Part shown: positions 34,419-42,549 of the stretch, piece by piece
Layout: each line of letters opens with the position of its first letter
How positions within the stretch are numbered: the stretch's first letter is position 1
Notes under the pieces: model-generated
Told to the model about the DNA's origin: nothing
The model's input: only the letters and a program-made list of their open reading frames with translations
Databases searched by the model: none
Made by a program: the position numbers and the translations under genes
Source: Nocardioides flavescens
GTDB taxonomy: Bacteria; Actinomycetota; Actinomycetes; Propionibacteriales; Nocardioidaceae
Assembly: GCF_009823805.1 (NCBI RefSeq)
Contig: NZ_WUEK01000001.1
Coordinates: 330,688-394,687 of the forward strand
Direction: 5' to 3'
Length of the DNA stretch: 64,000 nucleotides

Positions 34419-35548
34419 CGCGTCGGCACCACCTGTCCGGGGAAGGCGATGCCGGGTCGGATCGCGTCGATGCGGCGCAGGAACTCCTGGCCGCGAGCGG
34501 CGAAGTCGGCCGGGGCCGTGCCGCGCAGGTAGCGGTGGTGCAGGAAGCCGAGCTCGATCGCGGCCTGCTGGTAGTCGCGCATCGACTCCTCGGCGGGCTT
34601 GCCGCCGAGCTGGCGGGCGTAGGAGCGCGCGGCGCGGCGCGCCCGCAGGTCGACGACCCAGCCGATGTCGGTCGCCGGGAACAGCCCGCGCTGGGCGGCG
34701 TCGCCGAGCGCGGCGGTGAGCATGGACCGCTCGCGTGAGCGCGACCAGACCCCGAGCCAGATCAGCCCGGCGAACGCCGGCAGCATGATGAGCACGTAGG
34801 CGCCGACGAACCCCTCGAAGCCGAAGATGGTCGAGGCGTTCCAGGTCGCGTGGGCGAGCACGGCCAGGACGTAGCCGCCCAGCGGCGCCACCCACCGCAG
34901 CACCGGACGGCGGGTGCTCACGGCGATGCCGATCCCGATGCCGGTGAACGCCGTGAAGAGCGGGTGCGCGAACGGGCTGAACAGGCAGCGCACCACGAAG
35001 GTGCCGGTGACGCCGGCGAGCCCGCCGGGCGCGGTGCCGTCCGTGCCGTCGTAGGCGGCGCCGAGGTAGAGGATGTTCTCGGTGAAGGCGAAGCCGATCC
35101 CGACCATGCCGGCGTAGACGATGCCGTCGAGGATGCCGTCGAGCTCGGCGCGGCGCCACCACAGCAGCAGGAGCAGGAACAGTCCCTTGCTCGCCTCCTC
35201 CGTGATCGGCGCGAGGACCGCGAGGCTGACCTCGTCGGTGACGCCGACGAAGATGCCGCCGACGCCCTGCACGACGAGCGCCCCGAAGGTCGCGACGAAG
35301 GCGCCCCACAGCAGGCCCGCGAGCAGCAGGCGGCGGGGTTCGGGCTCGTAGCGGTCGAGCCAGAGGTAGCACAGGACGAGGGGCACGACAGGCAGAGCCG
35401 CCAGGACGGTCGCGAGCACCGCGATGCCGGGTGCGCTGGACAGCGCGATGATGAGCAGCATCGGGATGGCGCCGAGGCACACCAGCACCGCCACGACGAC
35501 CGTGAAGGCCACGCTGTCGCGGCGCGCTGCGCGGGGGAAGGCGGCCAT
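34415..35548 (-). CDS. PrsW-family intramembrane metalloprotease
   Basis: A 377-residue polytopic membrane protein (about 8 helices) of the PrsW/CAAX-protease clan, whose members cleave anti-sigma factors or other membrane proteins. The metal-binding motifs are in order: VLAPITEEASKGLFLL (EExxK), FAFTENILYLG (ExxxY-like) and FSPFAHPLFTAFTGIG with a later HATWNAST (His ligands). The cytoplasmic C-terminus (about residues 290-377) carries basic helices. Start MAAFPRAARRDS at 35548. It is the first gene of an operon with two dynamin-like GTPases, so it may process them or a regulator of their envelope function, which is inference. Confidence 0.9.
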   Translation of the reverse strand: MAAFPRAARRDSVAFTVVVAVLVCLGAIPMLLIIALSSAPGIAVLATVLAALPVVPLVLCYLWLDRYEPEPRRLLLAGLLWGAFVATFGALVVQGVGGIFVGVTDEVSLAVLAPITEEASKGLFLLLLLWWRRAELDGILDGIVYAGMVGIGFAFTENILYLGAAYDGTDGTAPGGLAGVTGTFVVRCLFSPFAHPLFTAFTGIGIGIAVSTRRPVLRWVAPLGGYVLAVLAHATWNASTIFGFEGFVGAYVLIMLPAFAGLIWLGVWSRSRERSMLTAALGDAAQRGLFPATDIGWVVDLRARRAARSYARQLGGKPAEESMRDYQQAAIELGFLHHRYLRGTAPADFAARGQEFLRRIDAIRPGIAFPGQVVPTR

Positions 35549-35592
35549 GTGGGGAGTCTATGAGGGCGCGCCTGCGCGCGGGGCGTGCGGCG

Positions 35593-35604
35593 TACGCTGC
35601 TGCC
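35593..35604 (+). promoter_or_regulatory. Leaderless-type -10 element of the aminopeptidase gene
   Basis: TACGCT at 35593-35598 is followed by 6 nt and the GTG at 35605, with no ribosome-binding site. The frame is open further upstream (to 35560), but promoter position argues for 35605. Confidence 0.55.
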
Positions 35605-37098
35605 GTGAGCGAGCAGACGACGAACGCCGACCACAGCAGTGCCGACACCCAGCCCACCACCGGGCCCACCACCAGGCCCACCACCGGGACCGACACCGAG
35701 CTCCACACCGAGTCGCACGATCCCGCCGTCCCGGAGGCCTACGCCGCCTTCATGCGGACCGGGTGGGGCGAGCGCTCCCTCGACGTGACGCGGCTCCCGG
35801 TCGCCGACGAGGCCGCGGCCCGGCGCGAGCGGCTCGCGGCGGCGTTCCCGGGTGAGCGGCTGGTGCTGCCCGCCGGCGGCTTCAAGGTGCGCTCCAACGA
35901 CACCGACTACCGCTTCCGCCCCGACACCGCCCACACCTACTTCACCGGCAACCAGACCAGCGACGCGGTGCTGGTGATCGAGGACGGCGAGGCCGTGCTC
36001 TACGCCCGCCCGAGCTCGGGGCGCGACAGCGACGAGTTCTTCCGCGACCGGCAGTACGGCGAGCTGTGGGTCGGGCGTCGTCCCTCCCTCGAGGAGCTGT
36101 CGACCGCGCTCGGCATCGAGTGCCGCCACCTCGACCGGCTGCAGGACCGCCTCGGCGCCAAGGGCGGCTCGGGCAAGACCCGCGTGCTGCGCGGTCTCTC
36201 GGCCTCCGTCGACCGGATGGTCCCCGGCGACACGGTCCTCGACGGCGACCTCGCCCGCGTCGTCGGCGAGATGCGCTTGGTCAAGAGCGCCTGGGAGATC
36301 GCCGAGCTGCAGGCGGCGTGCGACGCGACCACGCTCGGCTTCGAGGACTCCGTGCGCGAGTGGAGCCAGGTCCAGGAGTACGGCGAGCGCTGGATCGAGG
36401 GCACCTTCTTCCGCCGCGCCCGCGCGATGGGCAACGACATCGGCTACGACTCGATCGTCGGCGGCGGGTCGCACGCGACGACGCTGCACTGGATCGAGAA
36501 CACCGGCCCGATCACCCCGGGCACCCTGGTCCTGCTCGACATGGGCGTCGAGGGCCGCAACCTCTACACCGCCGACGTCACCCGTACGCTGCCGGTCGAC
36601 GGCACCTTCACCCCGCTGCAGCGCGACCTCTACGACCTCGTCCACAACGCCCAGCAGGCCGGCATCGACGCCCTGCACCCGGGCGGTCCCTTCCTCGCCG
36701 GTCACGACGCCGCGATGTCGGTGATCGCGCACGGCCTCGCCGACCTCGACCTGCTGCCCGTGCCGGTCGAGCAGGCGCTCGACCCCGACAACAAGACCTA
36801 CGCCCGCTGGACGCTGCACGGCGTCAGCCACATGCTCGGCCTCGACGTGCACGACTGCGCCGGCACCTCTCCCGACGTCTACCCCAAGGGCGACCTCGCC
36901 GAGGGCATGGTGCTCACGGTCGAGCCGGGTCTGTACTTCCAGGACAACGACGAGCTGGTCCCCGCCGAGCTGCGCGGCATCGGCATCCGGATCGAGGACG
37001 ACATCCTCGTCACCGCCGACGGCACCCGGAACCTCTCCGCCGCCCTCCCCCGCACCTCCGCCGACGTCGAGGCCTGGATGGGTCGCCACCTGCCCTGA
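35605..37098 (+). CDS. pepP: Xaa-Pro aminopeptidase (M24B)
   Basis: A 497-residue dinuclear-metal aminopeptidase that removes an N-terminal residue preceding proline. The N-terminal AMP_N domain (about 40-200, with FRPDTAHTYFTGN) is preceded by a low-complexity Thr/Pro-rich segment. The pita-bread catalytic domain has the ligands in order: LLDMGVEGRNLYTADVTRTLPVDG (two Asp), LHGVSHMLGLDVHD (His), MVLTVEPGLYF (Glu) and GIGIRIEDDILV (Glu). Cytoplasmic, 37 bp from the divergent PrsW operon. The GTG at 35605 is supported by the -10 element. Confidence 0.94.
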   Translation: MSEQTTNADHSSADTQPTTGPTTRPTTGTDTELHTESHDPAVPEAYAAFMRTGWGERSLDVTRLPVADEAAARRERLAAAFPGERLVLPAGGFKVRSNDTDYRFRPDTAHTYFTGNQTSDAVLVIEDGEAVLYARPSSGRDSDEFFRDRQYGELWVGRRPSLEELSTALGIECRHLDRLQDRLGAKGGSGKTRVLRGLSASVDRMVPGDTVLDGDLARVVGEMRLVKSAWEIAELQAACDATTLGFEDSVREWSQVQEYGERWIEGTFFRRARAMGNDIGYDSIVGGGSHATTLHWIENTGPITPGTLVLLDMGVEGRNLYTADVTRTLPVDGTFTPLQRDLYDLVHNAQQAGIDALHPGGPFLAGHDAAMSVIAHGLADLDLLPVPVEQALDPDNKTYARWTLHGVSHMLGLDVHDCAGTSPDVYPKGDLAEGMVLTVEPGLYFQDNDELVPAELRGIGIRIEDDILVTADGTRNLSAALPRTSADVEAWMGRHLP

Positions 37099-37122
37099 GC
37101 CGGGCCTTCGCCGGTCCGTCCT

Positions 37123-37317
37123 CCGACAGTCGAGGTCTGCAGTCACTCAGAGGGTCACGAGCCGGGACTGTCGGGGCGTGATGCTCCACCCTCGTCGTCT
37201 GTGCAGGATCGCAGTCACCTGGCGACACCGAACCTGCACTGATCGCCAGCGGGCCCGGTCTCCACCGACAGTCGAGGTCTGCAGTCACCCAGAGGGTCAG
37301 AAGTCGGGACTGTCGGG
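37123..37317. repeat. Pair of 53-bp extragenic repeats flanking a possible pseudoknot
   Basis: Two near-identical 53-bp direct copies (37123-37175 and 37265-37317) each begin CCGACAGTCGAGGTCTGCAG and end GGGACTGTCGG, so each is also an inverted repeat with 9-bp arms. Between them, 7-bp stem A (37201-37207 with 37233-37239, GTGCAGG/CCTGCAC) and stem B (37219-37225 with 37243-37249, CTGGCGA/TCGCCAG) interleave, a pseudoknot topology. A further fragment with ACAGTCGA follows at about 37330. The region fills the gap between pepP and the convergent GH6 gene. Confidence 0.8.
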
Positions 37318-37346
37318 TGAGGGAGATCGACAGTCGAACATCCGGC

Positions 37347-38489
37347 TCAGGGGGCGTACGGCGAGGTGAAGGGCGTGGTGCGGGCGACGGCGAGGGCGCG
37401 CCTCATGTCGAAGGGGTCGGCCTGCATGCGCAGCCAGGGGCGACCGATCCAGAGGTAGCCGTCGACGTACGCCGCAGCGCTGGCGGCGTCGGTGGCCGAG
37501 AGGCCCCAGGCCGGGTTGGCGACGTCGGCGGTGGGCGGGATGCCGAGGGTGACGCAGGCGGTCTGGCCCGGGGCGCGGCAGGTGTCGGCGTTGTCGAAGT
37601 GACCCTTGCCGCGGTATTCGTAGCCGTTGAACGGCGCACCGTTGGCGGCGGTGTTGACGACGAAGTGCTTGCCGGGCAGCCCGGCGGCGGCCAGCGCCTG
37701 CACCACCGAGGCTCCGTAGGCGACCTCGGCGGAGGTCGAGGCGTAGTGCGTGGAGTTGAGCGCGAAGCCACGCGCCACGTCGATGCCCGCGGGCAGCAGG
37801 ATCTGCAGCGCCTTCGCCGGGTCGTTGCGCAGCCAGTCGGAGGCCCCGGCGTCGATGTAGACCGACGTGTTCGGCAGCGCCGCGAACACCCGCGCGGCGT
37901 ACCCGACCAGGCTGGAGGGCAGCGTCGAGCCACCGGGGGCGCAGAGCGCGAAGGGGCCGTCGGGCTGCAGGACGAGCGCGACGTGCGCGGACCCGACACC
38001 GGCGGCGAACCGGTCGATCCAGGTCTTGTAGGTGCGCTGCTCCTTCGCGGTCGGGAGCCGCTTGCACGCCTCGTCCTCCCAGGGCTTGAGCGCGAAGACG
38101 GTCAGCTGCACGAGCGTCTCCGGGTCGCCCGCCTGCGCGTTGCGGACGTGGTCGGCGACCTTGGCCTGGATCTGGCTCTTCGGGATCCACATGCCGTACC
38201 ACTTGGCCTTGGGCGCCAGCGCGATCCGCGCGAGCAGCGCCTTCTTCTTGCCTCGGGCGCGGACGAAGGGGTCCCACGCCTGGTCGCCCGAGCCCTGGTA
38301 GACGCCCCACCGGCGCCCGGCGAGCGGGTTCTCCCCGTCCGGCGTCCGTCGTACGACGTCCGACCGGTCGGTCCCGGCGCCACGGGCGTCACGGGCCGGC
38401 TCGACGGCGACGGCGGCACCCGCCAGCAGCGAGGCCAGCACGACGACGAGGGCGAGTCCCAGCCGCCGCGCTCGAGCCCACCTGTTCAT
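37347..38489 (-). CDS. Glycoside hydrolase family 6 (endoglucanase/cellobiohydrolase-like), secreted
   Basis: About 380 residues from the ATG at 38489. MNRWARARRLGLALVVVLASLLAGAAVAV is a signal peptide. The GH6 barrel has WYGMWIP, AHVALVLQPDG with the catalytic Asp region in VALVLQPDGPFAL, TSVYIDAGASDWLRND, GFALNSTHY, and HFVVNTAANGAPFNG, all matching GH6 motifs. It hydrolyses beta-1,4-glucans with inversion; endo versus exo preference cannot be told. No cellulose-binding module is attached, so it may act on the cell's own or soluble glucan. An upstream GTG (38522) is possible but would precede the signal unnaturally. Confidence 0.92.
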   Translation of the reverse strand: MNRWARARRLGLALVVVLASLLAGAAVAVEPARDARGAGTDRSDVVRRTPDGENPLAGRRWGVYQGSGDQAWDPFVRARGKKKALLARIALAPKAKWYGMWIPKSQIQAKVADHVRNAQAGDPETLVQLTVFALKPWEDEACKRLPTAKEQRTYKTWIDRFAAGVGSAHVALVLQPDGPFALCAPGGSTLPSSLVGYAARVFAALPNTSVYIDAGASDWLRNDPAKALQILLPAGIDVARGFALNSTHYASTSAEVAYGASVVQALAAAGLPGKHFVVNTAANGAPFNGYEYRGKGHFDNADTCRAPGQTACVTLGIPPTADVANPAWGLSATDAASAAAYVDGYLWIGRPWLRMQADPFDMRRALAVARTTPFTSPYAP

Positions 38490-38611
38490 CACGTCCACGA
38501 CAGGCAGGTCACCACGCGTCAAGGCGACGCGCCGCGGAACGACGCAGATTCATCCGTTCGGTCACCGGGTCGGGACCGTCCCGACCCGTGCGCCAGAATG
38601 GGAGGACCCAA

Positions 38612-38685
38612 GCCTCCGTAGCTCAGCTGGACAGAGCAGCGGCCTTCTAATCCGCCGGTCGCAGGTTCGAATCCTGCCGGGGGCG
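38612..38685 (+). tRNA. tRNA-Arg, anticodon UCU
   Basis: A 74-nt cloverleaf: acceptor GCCTCCG paired with CGGGGGC (one G-U), D arm GCTC/GAGC, anticodon stem GCGGC/TCCGC around the loop CTTCTAA (anticodon TCT), T arm GCAGG-TTCGAAT-CCTGC, discriminator G. No encoded CCA follows. The closing pair of the anticodon stem (position 31-39) is C-T rather than Watson-Crick. It reads the AGA/AGG codons, which are rare in a genome of this composition. Confidence 0.93.
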
Positions 38686-38696
38686 CCCGTTCCGCC

Positions 38697-39050
38697 TCAG
38701 GCGGGCTGCCACAGCTCGATGCGCCGCCCCTCGGGGTCGACGACCCAGCCGAACCGGCCGACTCCCTCGAGGTCCTCGATGCCGTCGACGACCTCGGCGC
38801 CGGCGGCGCGCAGCTGCGCGAGCATCGCGTCGAGGTCGCGCACGCGCAGGTTGAGCATCGTCTGCTGGTCGCGCCGGCCGAGGTGGTCGGTGTCGGCGTC
38901 GAACGCCGCGAAGACGGTGGGGCCCGCCTGCGCACGCCACTGCCCGTGCTCGTCGAGGTCGAGCCCCAGGACGTCGCGGTACCACGCCGTGAGCGCCGCG
39001 GGGTCCCGCGAGCGCACGAACCAGCCACCGACACCCAGCACGCGTTCCAC
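38697..39050 (-). CDS. VOC-superfamily (glyoxalase/bleomycin-resistance-like) protein
   Basis: A 117-residue single-chain VOC protein from the GTG at 39050: VLGVGGWFVRSRDPAALTAWYRDVLGLDLDEHG, then TMLNLRVRDLDAMLAQLRAAGAEVVDGIEDLEGVGRFGWVVDPEGRRIELWQP. Glu in RIELW and a paired position in the N-terminal module could form a metal site. Such short VOC proteins act as lyases, dioxygenases or sequestering proteins; the substrate is unknown. It lies between tRNA-Arg and terC. Confidence 0.85.
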   Translation of the reverse strand: MERVLGVGGWFVRSRDPAALTAWYRDVLGLDLDEHGQWRAQAGPTVFAAFDADTDHLGRRDQQTMLNLRVRDLDAMLAQLRAAGAEVVDGIEDLEGVGRFGWVVDPEGRRIELWQPA

Positions 39051-39146
39051 AGCAGTCAGCCTGGCACGGGTAGCCGGGAGGCGCCGTCGGGTACCCGTCT
39101 GGCACGCTCCCGACGCGGTCGGGTCCGACGCAGAAGGCAGGAAGCC

Positions 39147-40370
39147 GTGACCGTCTCCCCCCTCGTGTGGATCGTGACGATCGTCGTGATCCTCGCGCTG
39201 CTGGCCTTCGACTACTTCTTCCACGTCCGCAAGGCCCACATCCCGACGCTGCGGGAGTCGGCGATCTGGTCGGCGGCGTACGTCGGTGTCGCGGTGCTGT
39301 TCGGCCTCGGCGTGCTGGTCTTCGGCGGCGGGGGCCCGGGCGGAGAGTACTTCGCCGGCTACATCACCGAGAAGGCGCTCTCGGTCGACAACCTCTTCGT
39401 CTTCCTCATCATCATGCAGAGCTTCCGGGTGCCGCGGGAGGACCAGCAGAAGGTGCTGCTGTTCGGCATCGCCTTCGCGCTCGTGGCGCGCACCGGCTTC
39501 ATCTTCCTGGGCGCCGCGCTCATCAACCAGTTCGCCTGGATCTTCTACCTCTTCGGCGTGATCCTGATCCTCACCGCCGGCAACATGCTCAAGTCCGACG
39601 ACGAGGACGACGAGGCCGACAACATCGCCGTGCGCGCGGCCAAGAAGCTCGTGCACACGACCGACCACTACGACGGCGACAAGCTGTTCACCGAGGTCGA
39701 CGGCAAGCGGGCGATGACGCCGATGCTGCTGGTGATGATCGCGATCGGCGCGACCGACATCCTGTTCGCGCTCGACTCGATCCCCGCGATCTTCGGGCTG
39801 ACCCAGGACACCTTCCTGGTCTTCACCGCGGTGGCGTTCTCGCTGCTGGGTCTGCGCCAGCTGTTCTTCCTGATCGAGGGCCTGCTCGACCGGCTCATCT
39901 ACCTCTCCTACGGCCTGGCCGCGATCCTCGCCTTCATCGGCGTGAAGCTGATCCTCCACGCGCTGCACGAGAACAACCTGCCGTTCATCAACGACGGCGA
40001 GCACGTGCCGGTGATCGAGGTCAGCACCGCCGTCTCGCTCTCGGTGATCATCGGCGTCCTGGTCGTCACCGTGGCCGCGTCGCTGCTGAGCCCCGCCGGC
40101 CGGGCGCAGAACGCCATCAACGGCGCCCGGCGCCACGCCACGTCGTACCTCGACGCGGAGTACACGAAGGACGCCGACGAGCGCGAGCGGATCTTCGCCA
40201 AGCTGCTCGAGGAGCGCGACCAGATCATCGCCCTCGGCCCGAAGTACCGCGCCAAGGTGCGTCGCGAGGAGGAGCTCATGGCGCTTCTCGAGCGGGCTCG
40301 CGACAGCCACGAGCAGGCGGTCGAGCGCGGCGAGGCCCAGCCGGCCGGGCCGTCGAAGATCCTGGACTGA
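39147..40370 (+). CDS. TerC/Alx-family membrane protein
   Basis: 407 residues, nine predicted membrane helices. Family signatures are GYITEKALSVDNLFVFLIIM (acidic and Asn residues in the helix, about 69-88) and ATDILFALDSIPAIFGLTQDTFLVFTA (Asp pair). FDYFFHVRKAHIPTLRESAIWSA near the N-terminus is typical of actinobacterial TerC. The C-terminal ~85 residues are cytoplasmic and charged. These proteins are linked to manganese efflux and metalation of secreted proteins, and to tellurite resistance in some contexts. GTG start at 39147 after AGGCAGGAAG. Monocistronic. Confidence 0.93.
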   Translation: MTVSPLVWIVTIVVILALLAFDYFFHVRKAHIPTLRESAIWSAAYVGVAVLFGLGVLVFGGGGPGGEYFAGYITEKALSVDNLFVFLIIMQSFRVPREDQQKVLLFGIAFALVARTGFIFLGAALINQFAWIFYLFGVILILTAGNMLKSDDEDDEADNIAVRAAKKLVHTTDHYDGDKLFTEVDGKRAMTPMLLVMIAIGATDILFALDSIPAIFGLTQDTFLVFTAVAFSLLGLRQLFFLIEGLLDRLIYLSYGLAAILAFIGVKLILHALHENNLPFINDGEHVPVIEVSTAVSLSVIIGVLVVTVAASLLSPAGRAQNAINGARRHATSYLDAEYTKDADERERIFAKLLEERDQIIALGPKYRAKVRREEELMALLERARDSHEQAVERGEAQPAGPSKILD

Positions 40371-40373
40371 CCC

Positions 40374-41174
40374 TCAGTCGCCCGGAGCGTCCGGAGCGTC
40401 CGGGGCGGCCGGGGCGGCCACCGCGAGGACGGCGACCCCCTCCGCCTCGAAGGCTGTGACCACGTCGTCGGCGACGTCGTCGGTGGTCACGAGGTGGGTG
40501 AGGTCGGCCGGGGTGCCGAAGCGGAACGTCGAGGTGCGCGCGAGCTTGTCGGCGGTGGTGACGAGCACCCTCTGGGCGGCGGCCGCGAGGCACGCGCGCT
40601 TGACCTGCGCGTCCTCGTAGGTCGTCGAGGTCAGCCCGAAGCCGGGCTGGGCCGAGCAGGCACCGAGGACGGCGAGGTCGGCGTGGGTGTCCTGCACCGC
40701 GCGCACGGCGTCGTGGCCGGTGAAGGCGAGGGTGTCGTTCTCGACGAGCCCCCCGGGCACCACGACGCGCACGCCCGGACGTGTCGCCAGCGCCGCGGCG
40801 GCGTGCAGCGAGAGCGCGAGGACCGTGAGCGGGCGACCGACGAGCTGGCGGGCGACGGCATAACAGGTCGTGCCGTTGTCGAGCACGAGCGACTGCCCGT
40901 CCTCGACGAGACCGACGACGGCGCTCGCGAGGGCGTCCTTGCGGGCGCGGTCGGACTCGAAGCGGACCGAGAACGGCATCGCCGAGCCGCGCAGCTCCGC
41001 CCGGGTCGCCCCGCCGCGCACGCGGCGCACCATGCCGAGCTCGGCGAGCTCGGCCAGGTCGCGGCGCACCGTGATCGGTGCGGCTCCGGTGAGCTGGCAG
41101 AGCCCCTCGACCGTCACGGTGGCCCCGGTGGCGACCGCCCGGATGATCATGCGGTGCCGAAGTGATCGTTGCAC
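40374..41174 (-). CDS. DeoR/GlpR-family transcriptional regulator
   Basis: A 266-residue regulator. The N-terminal HTH is RHRMIIRAVATGATVTVEGLCQLTGAAPITVRRDLAELAELGMVRRVRGGA (about 6-57), with the DeoR signature ending in VRGGA. The effector domain (about 75-245) is the sugar-isomerase-like DeoR-C fold with DNGTTCYAVARQL and LGACSAQPGFGLTSTTYEDAQVKRA, which binds a sugar phosphate. The Pro/Ala/Asp-rich C-terminus derives from a short DNA repeat (40381-40420). The GTG at 41174 keeps the full HTH. Divergent from an MFS transporter, its likely target. Confidence 0.92.
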   Translation of the reverse strand: MQRSLRHRMIIRAVATGATVTVEGLCQLTGAAPITVRRDLAELAELGMVRRVRGGATRAELRGSAMPFSVRFESDRARKDALASAVVGLVEDGQSLVLDNGTTCYAVARQLVGRPLTVLALSLHAAAALATRPGVRVVVPGGLVENDTLAFTGHDAVRAVQDTHADLAVLGACSAQPGFGLTSTTYEDAQVKRACLAAAAQRVLVTTADKLARTSTFRFGTPADLTHLVTTDDVADDVVTAFEAEGVAVLAVAAPAAPDAPDAPGD

Positions 41175-41203
41175 GTGATCATCAGACCACCTACGGTCCC
41201 GGC
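41163..41203. promoter_or_regulatory. Divergent DeoR/MFS promoter with candidate operator
   Basis: Inverted repeat TGATC-N9-GATCA (41163-41181) overlaps the deoR start codon. On the plus strand TACGGT (41192-41197) lies 6 nt before the MFS GTG at 41204, a leaderless -10 element. The intergenic gap is only 29 bp, so one bound repressor could control both genes. Confidence 0.5.
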
Positions 41204-42388
41204 GTGCCCGTCCCCTACCCTGCTCGCGCGCGCCTCGGCGTCTCGCTGATGTTCTTCACCAACGGGGTGCTGTTCAGCGCGCTCCTGCCGCGCTACCCCG
41301 AGTTCAAGGCGGCGTTCGGGCTCTCCAACTCGGAGTTCGGGCTGCTCGTGGTGGCCTTCCCGGCCGGGGCGCTGCTCGCGGCGGCGTACGCCGGTCGGCT
41401 GATCCGCCGCTTCGGCACCCTGCCCACCAACGCCGCGGGGTCGCTGACGCTGGCCGCCGCGATGGCCGTCGCGGGTGCGAGCGGCCGGGTGTGGCTCTTC
41501 GCGCTCGCCCTGCTGGTCGCTGGGGCGGTGGACTCTGTCGTCGACGCCGCGCAGAACGTCCAGGGCGTGCTCGTCGAGCAGTGGCGCGGGCGCTCGGTCA
41601 TCAACTCGCTGCACGCCGTCTGGTCGGCCGGCGCGGCCACCGGCGGCGCGATCGGGGCCGGGGCCGCGGCCCTCGACGTGGGCCCGGCGGTGCAGATGCT
41701 GGTCAACGGGCTGGTCTGGGGCGTGGTGGCGCTGGTCGCGTGCCGACTGGCGGCGGTGCCGGCCGACGTCGCCGTCCAGGACGAGGCGGACGCCGTCGAC
41801 GCCCCCGTCGGCGCCCGGACCGCGCGCCGGGCCTGGCTGCTGCTCGCCCCCCTCGTGGCGCTCGCCATCTGCGGCACCCTCGTCGAGGACGTCGCCAACA
41901 ACTGGGCCGTGCTCTACCTCGGCACCGTGGTTGACGCGCCCGTCGCGATCGCCGGGCTCGGCGTCAGCGCCGTGCTCGTCGCCCAGTTCGTCGGCCGCCT
42001 CACCGGCGACCCGCTGACCGACCGGTGGGGACGCGACCGGGTCGCCCGGGCCGGCGGCCTGCTCATCGCCGCCGGCGCCCTGGTCGTCGTGGGGGCACCC
42101 GTGTGGCCGGTCGCCCTGGCCGGGTTCGCCCTCACGGGGCTGGGCTGCGCCACCCTCGTCCCTGCGGCGTTCGCCGCCGCGGGGAGGGTGCCGGGCCTGC
42201 CCGAGGGCACCGGCATCGCGATGCTCGGCTGGCTGATGCGACTCGGGTTCCTCGTGACCTCACCCGCCATCGGTGGGCTGTCCGACCTCACCAGCCTGCG
42301 CTGGGCCATGCTCGTACCGGTCGCGGCCGGGCTGGTCGCCGCGACGCTCGCCCACCGTGAGCACGTGCGCGAGTCGACCGGGCAGTGA
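41204..42388 (+). CDS. Major facilitator superfamily transporter
   Basis: 394 residues with 12 predicted membrane helices and the MFS motif A-like loop AGRLIRRFGTLPTNAAG between helices 2 and 3 and GRLTGDPLTDRWGRDRVARAGG between helices 8 and 9. It resembles the fucose/sugar-permease and MFS-1 families (LYLGTVVDAPVAIAGLGVSA, ATLVPAAFAAAGRVPG). The substrate may be a sugar, given the DeoR regulator on the other side of the shared promoter. The GTG at 41204 follows a leaderless -10. An upstream ATG (41162) would start inside deoR and is less likely. Confidence 0.88.
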   Translation: MPVPYPARARLGVSLMFFTNGVLFSALLPRYPEFKAAFGLSNSEFGLLVVAFPAGALLAAAYAGRLIRRFGTLPTNAAGSLTLAAAMAVAGASGRVWLFALALLVAGAVDSVVDAAQNVQGVLVEQWRGRSVINSLHAVWSAGAATGGAIGAGAAALDVGPAVQMLVNGLVWGVVALVACRLAAVPADVAVQDEADAVDAPVGARTARRAWLLLAPLVALAICGTLVEDVANNWAVLYLGTVVDAPVAIAGLGVSAVLVAQFVGRLTGDPLTDRWGRDRVARAGGLLIAAGALVVVGAPVWPVALAGFALTGLGCATLVPAAFAAAGRVPGLPEGTGIAMLGWLMRLGFLVTSPAIGGLSDLTSLRWAMLVPVAAGLVAATLAHREHVRESTGQ

Positions 42389-42405
42389 GGCGCGGCCGTC
42401 ACCCC

Positions 42406-42495
42406 GGTGGTCGAGGAGGCCGGCTACGGCCGTCCCGAAACCACACGACCCCCGACAGAGGTTTCGAGACAGGCCTTCGTCCTTCCTCGACCACC
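42406..42495. repeat. Extragenic palindromic repeats, copies 2 and 3 in opposite orientation
   Basis: Copy 2 (42406-42444) reads GGTGGTCGAGGAGG, a GC-rich inner hairpin, then TCCCGAAACCAC. Copy 3 (42461-42495) is the same element inverted (GTTTCGAGAC, inner hairpin, CCTCGACCACC). They lie between the convergent MFS and pcaC genes and match the copy at 30820-30858. Head-to-head pairs could form a long cruciform and terminate both transcripts. Confidence 0.85.
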
Positions 42496-42549
42496 GAGTG
42501 CGGAACGTCGCCGTTCTCATCCTCCGCCGAGGCAGCGGAACGGCGTCAC

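Noticed and set aside
38612..38685. tRNA-Arg as an integration site for a mobile element
   Set aside because: No integrase and no duplicated tRNA 3' end is visible within the flanking sequence; neighbours look chromosomal.
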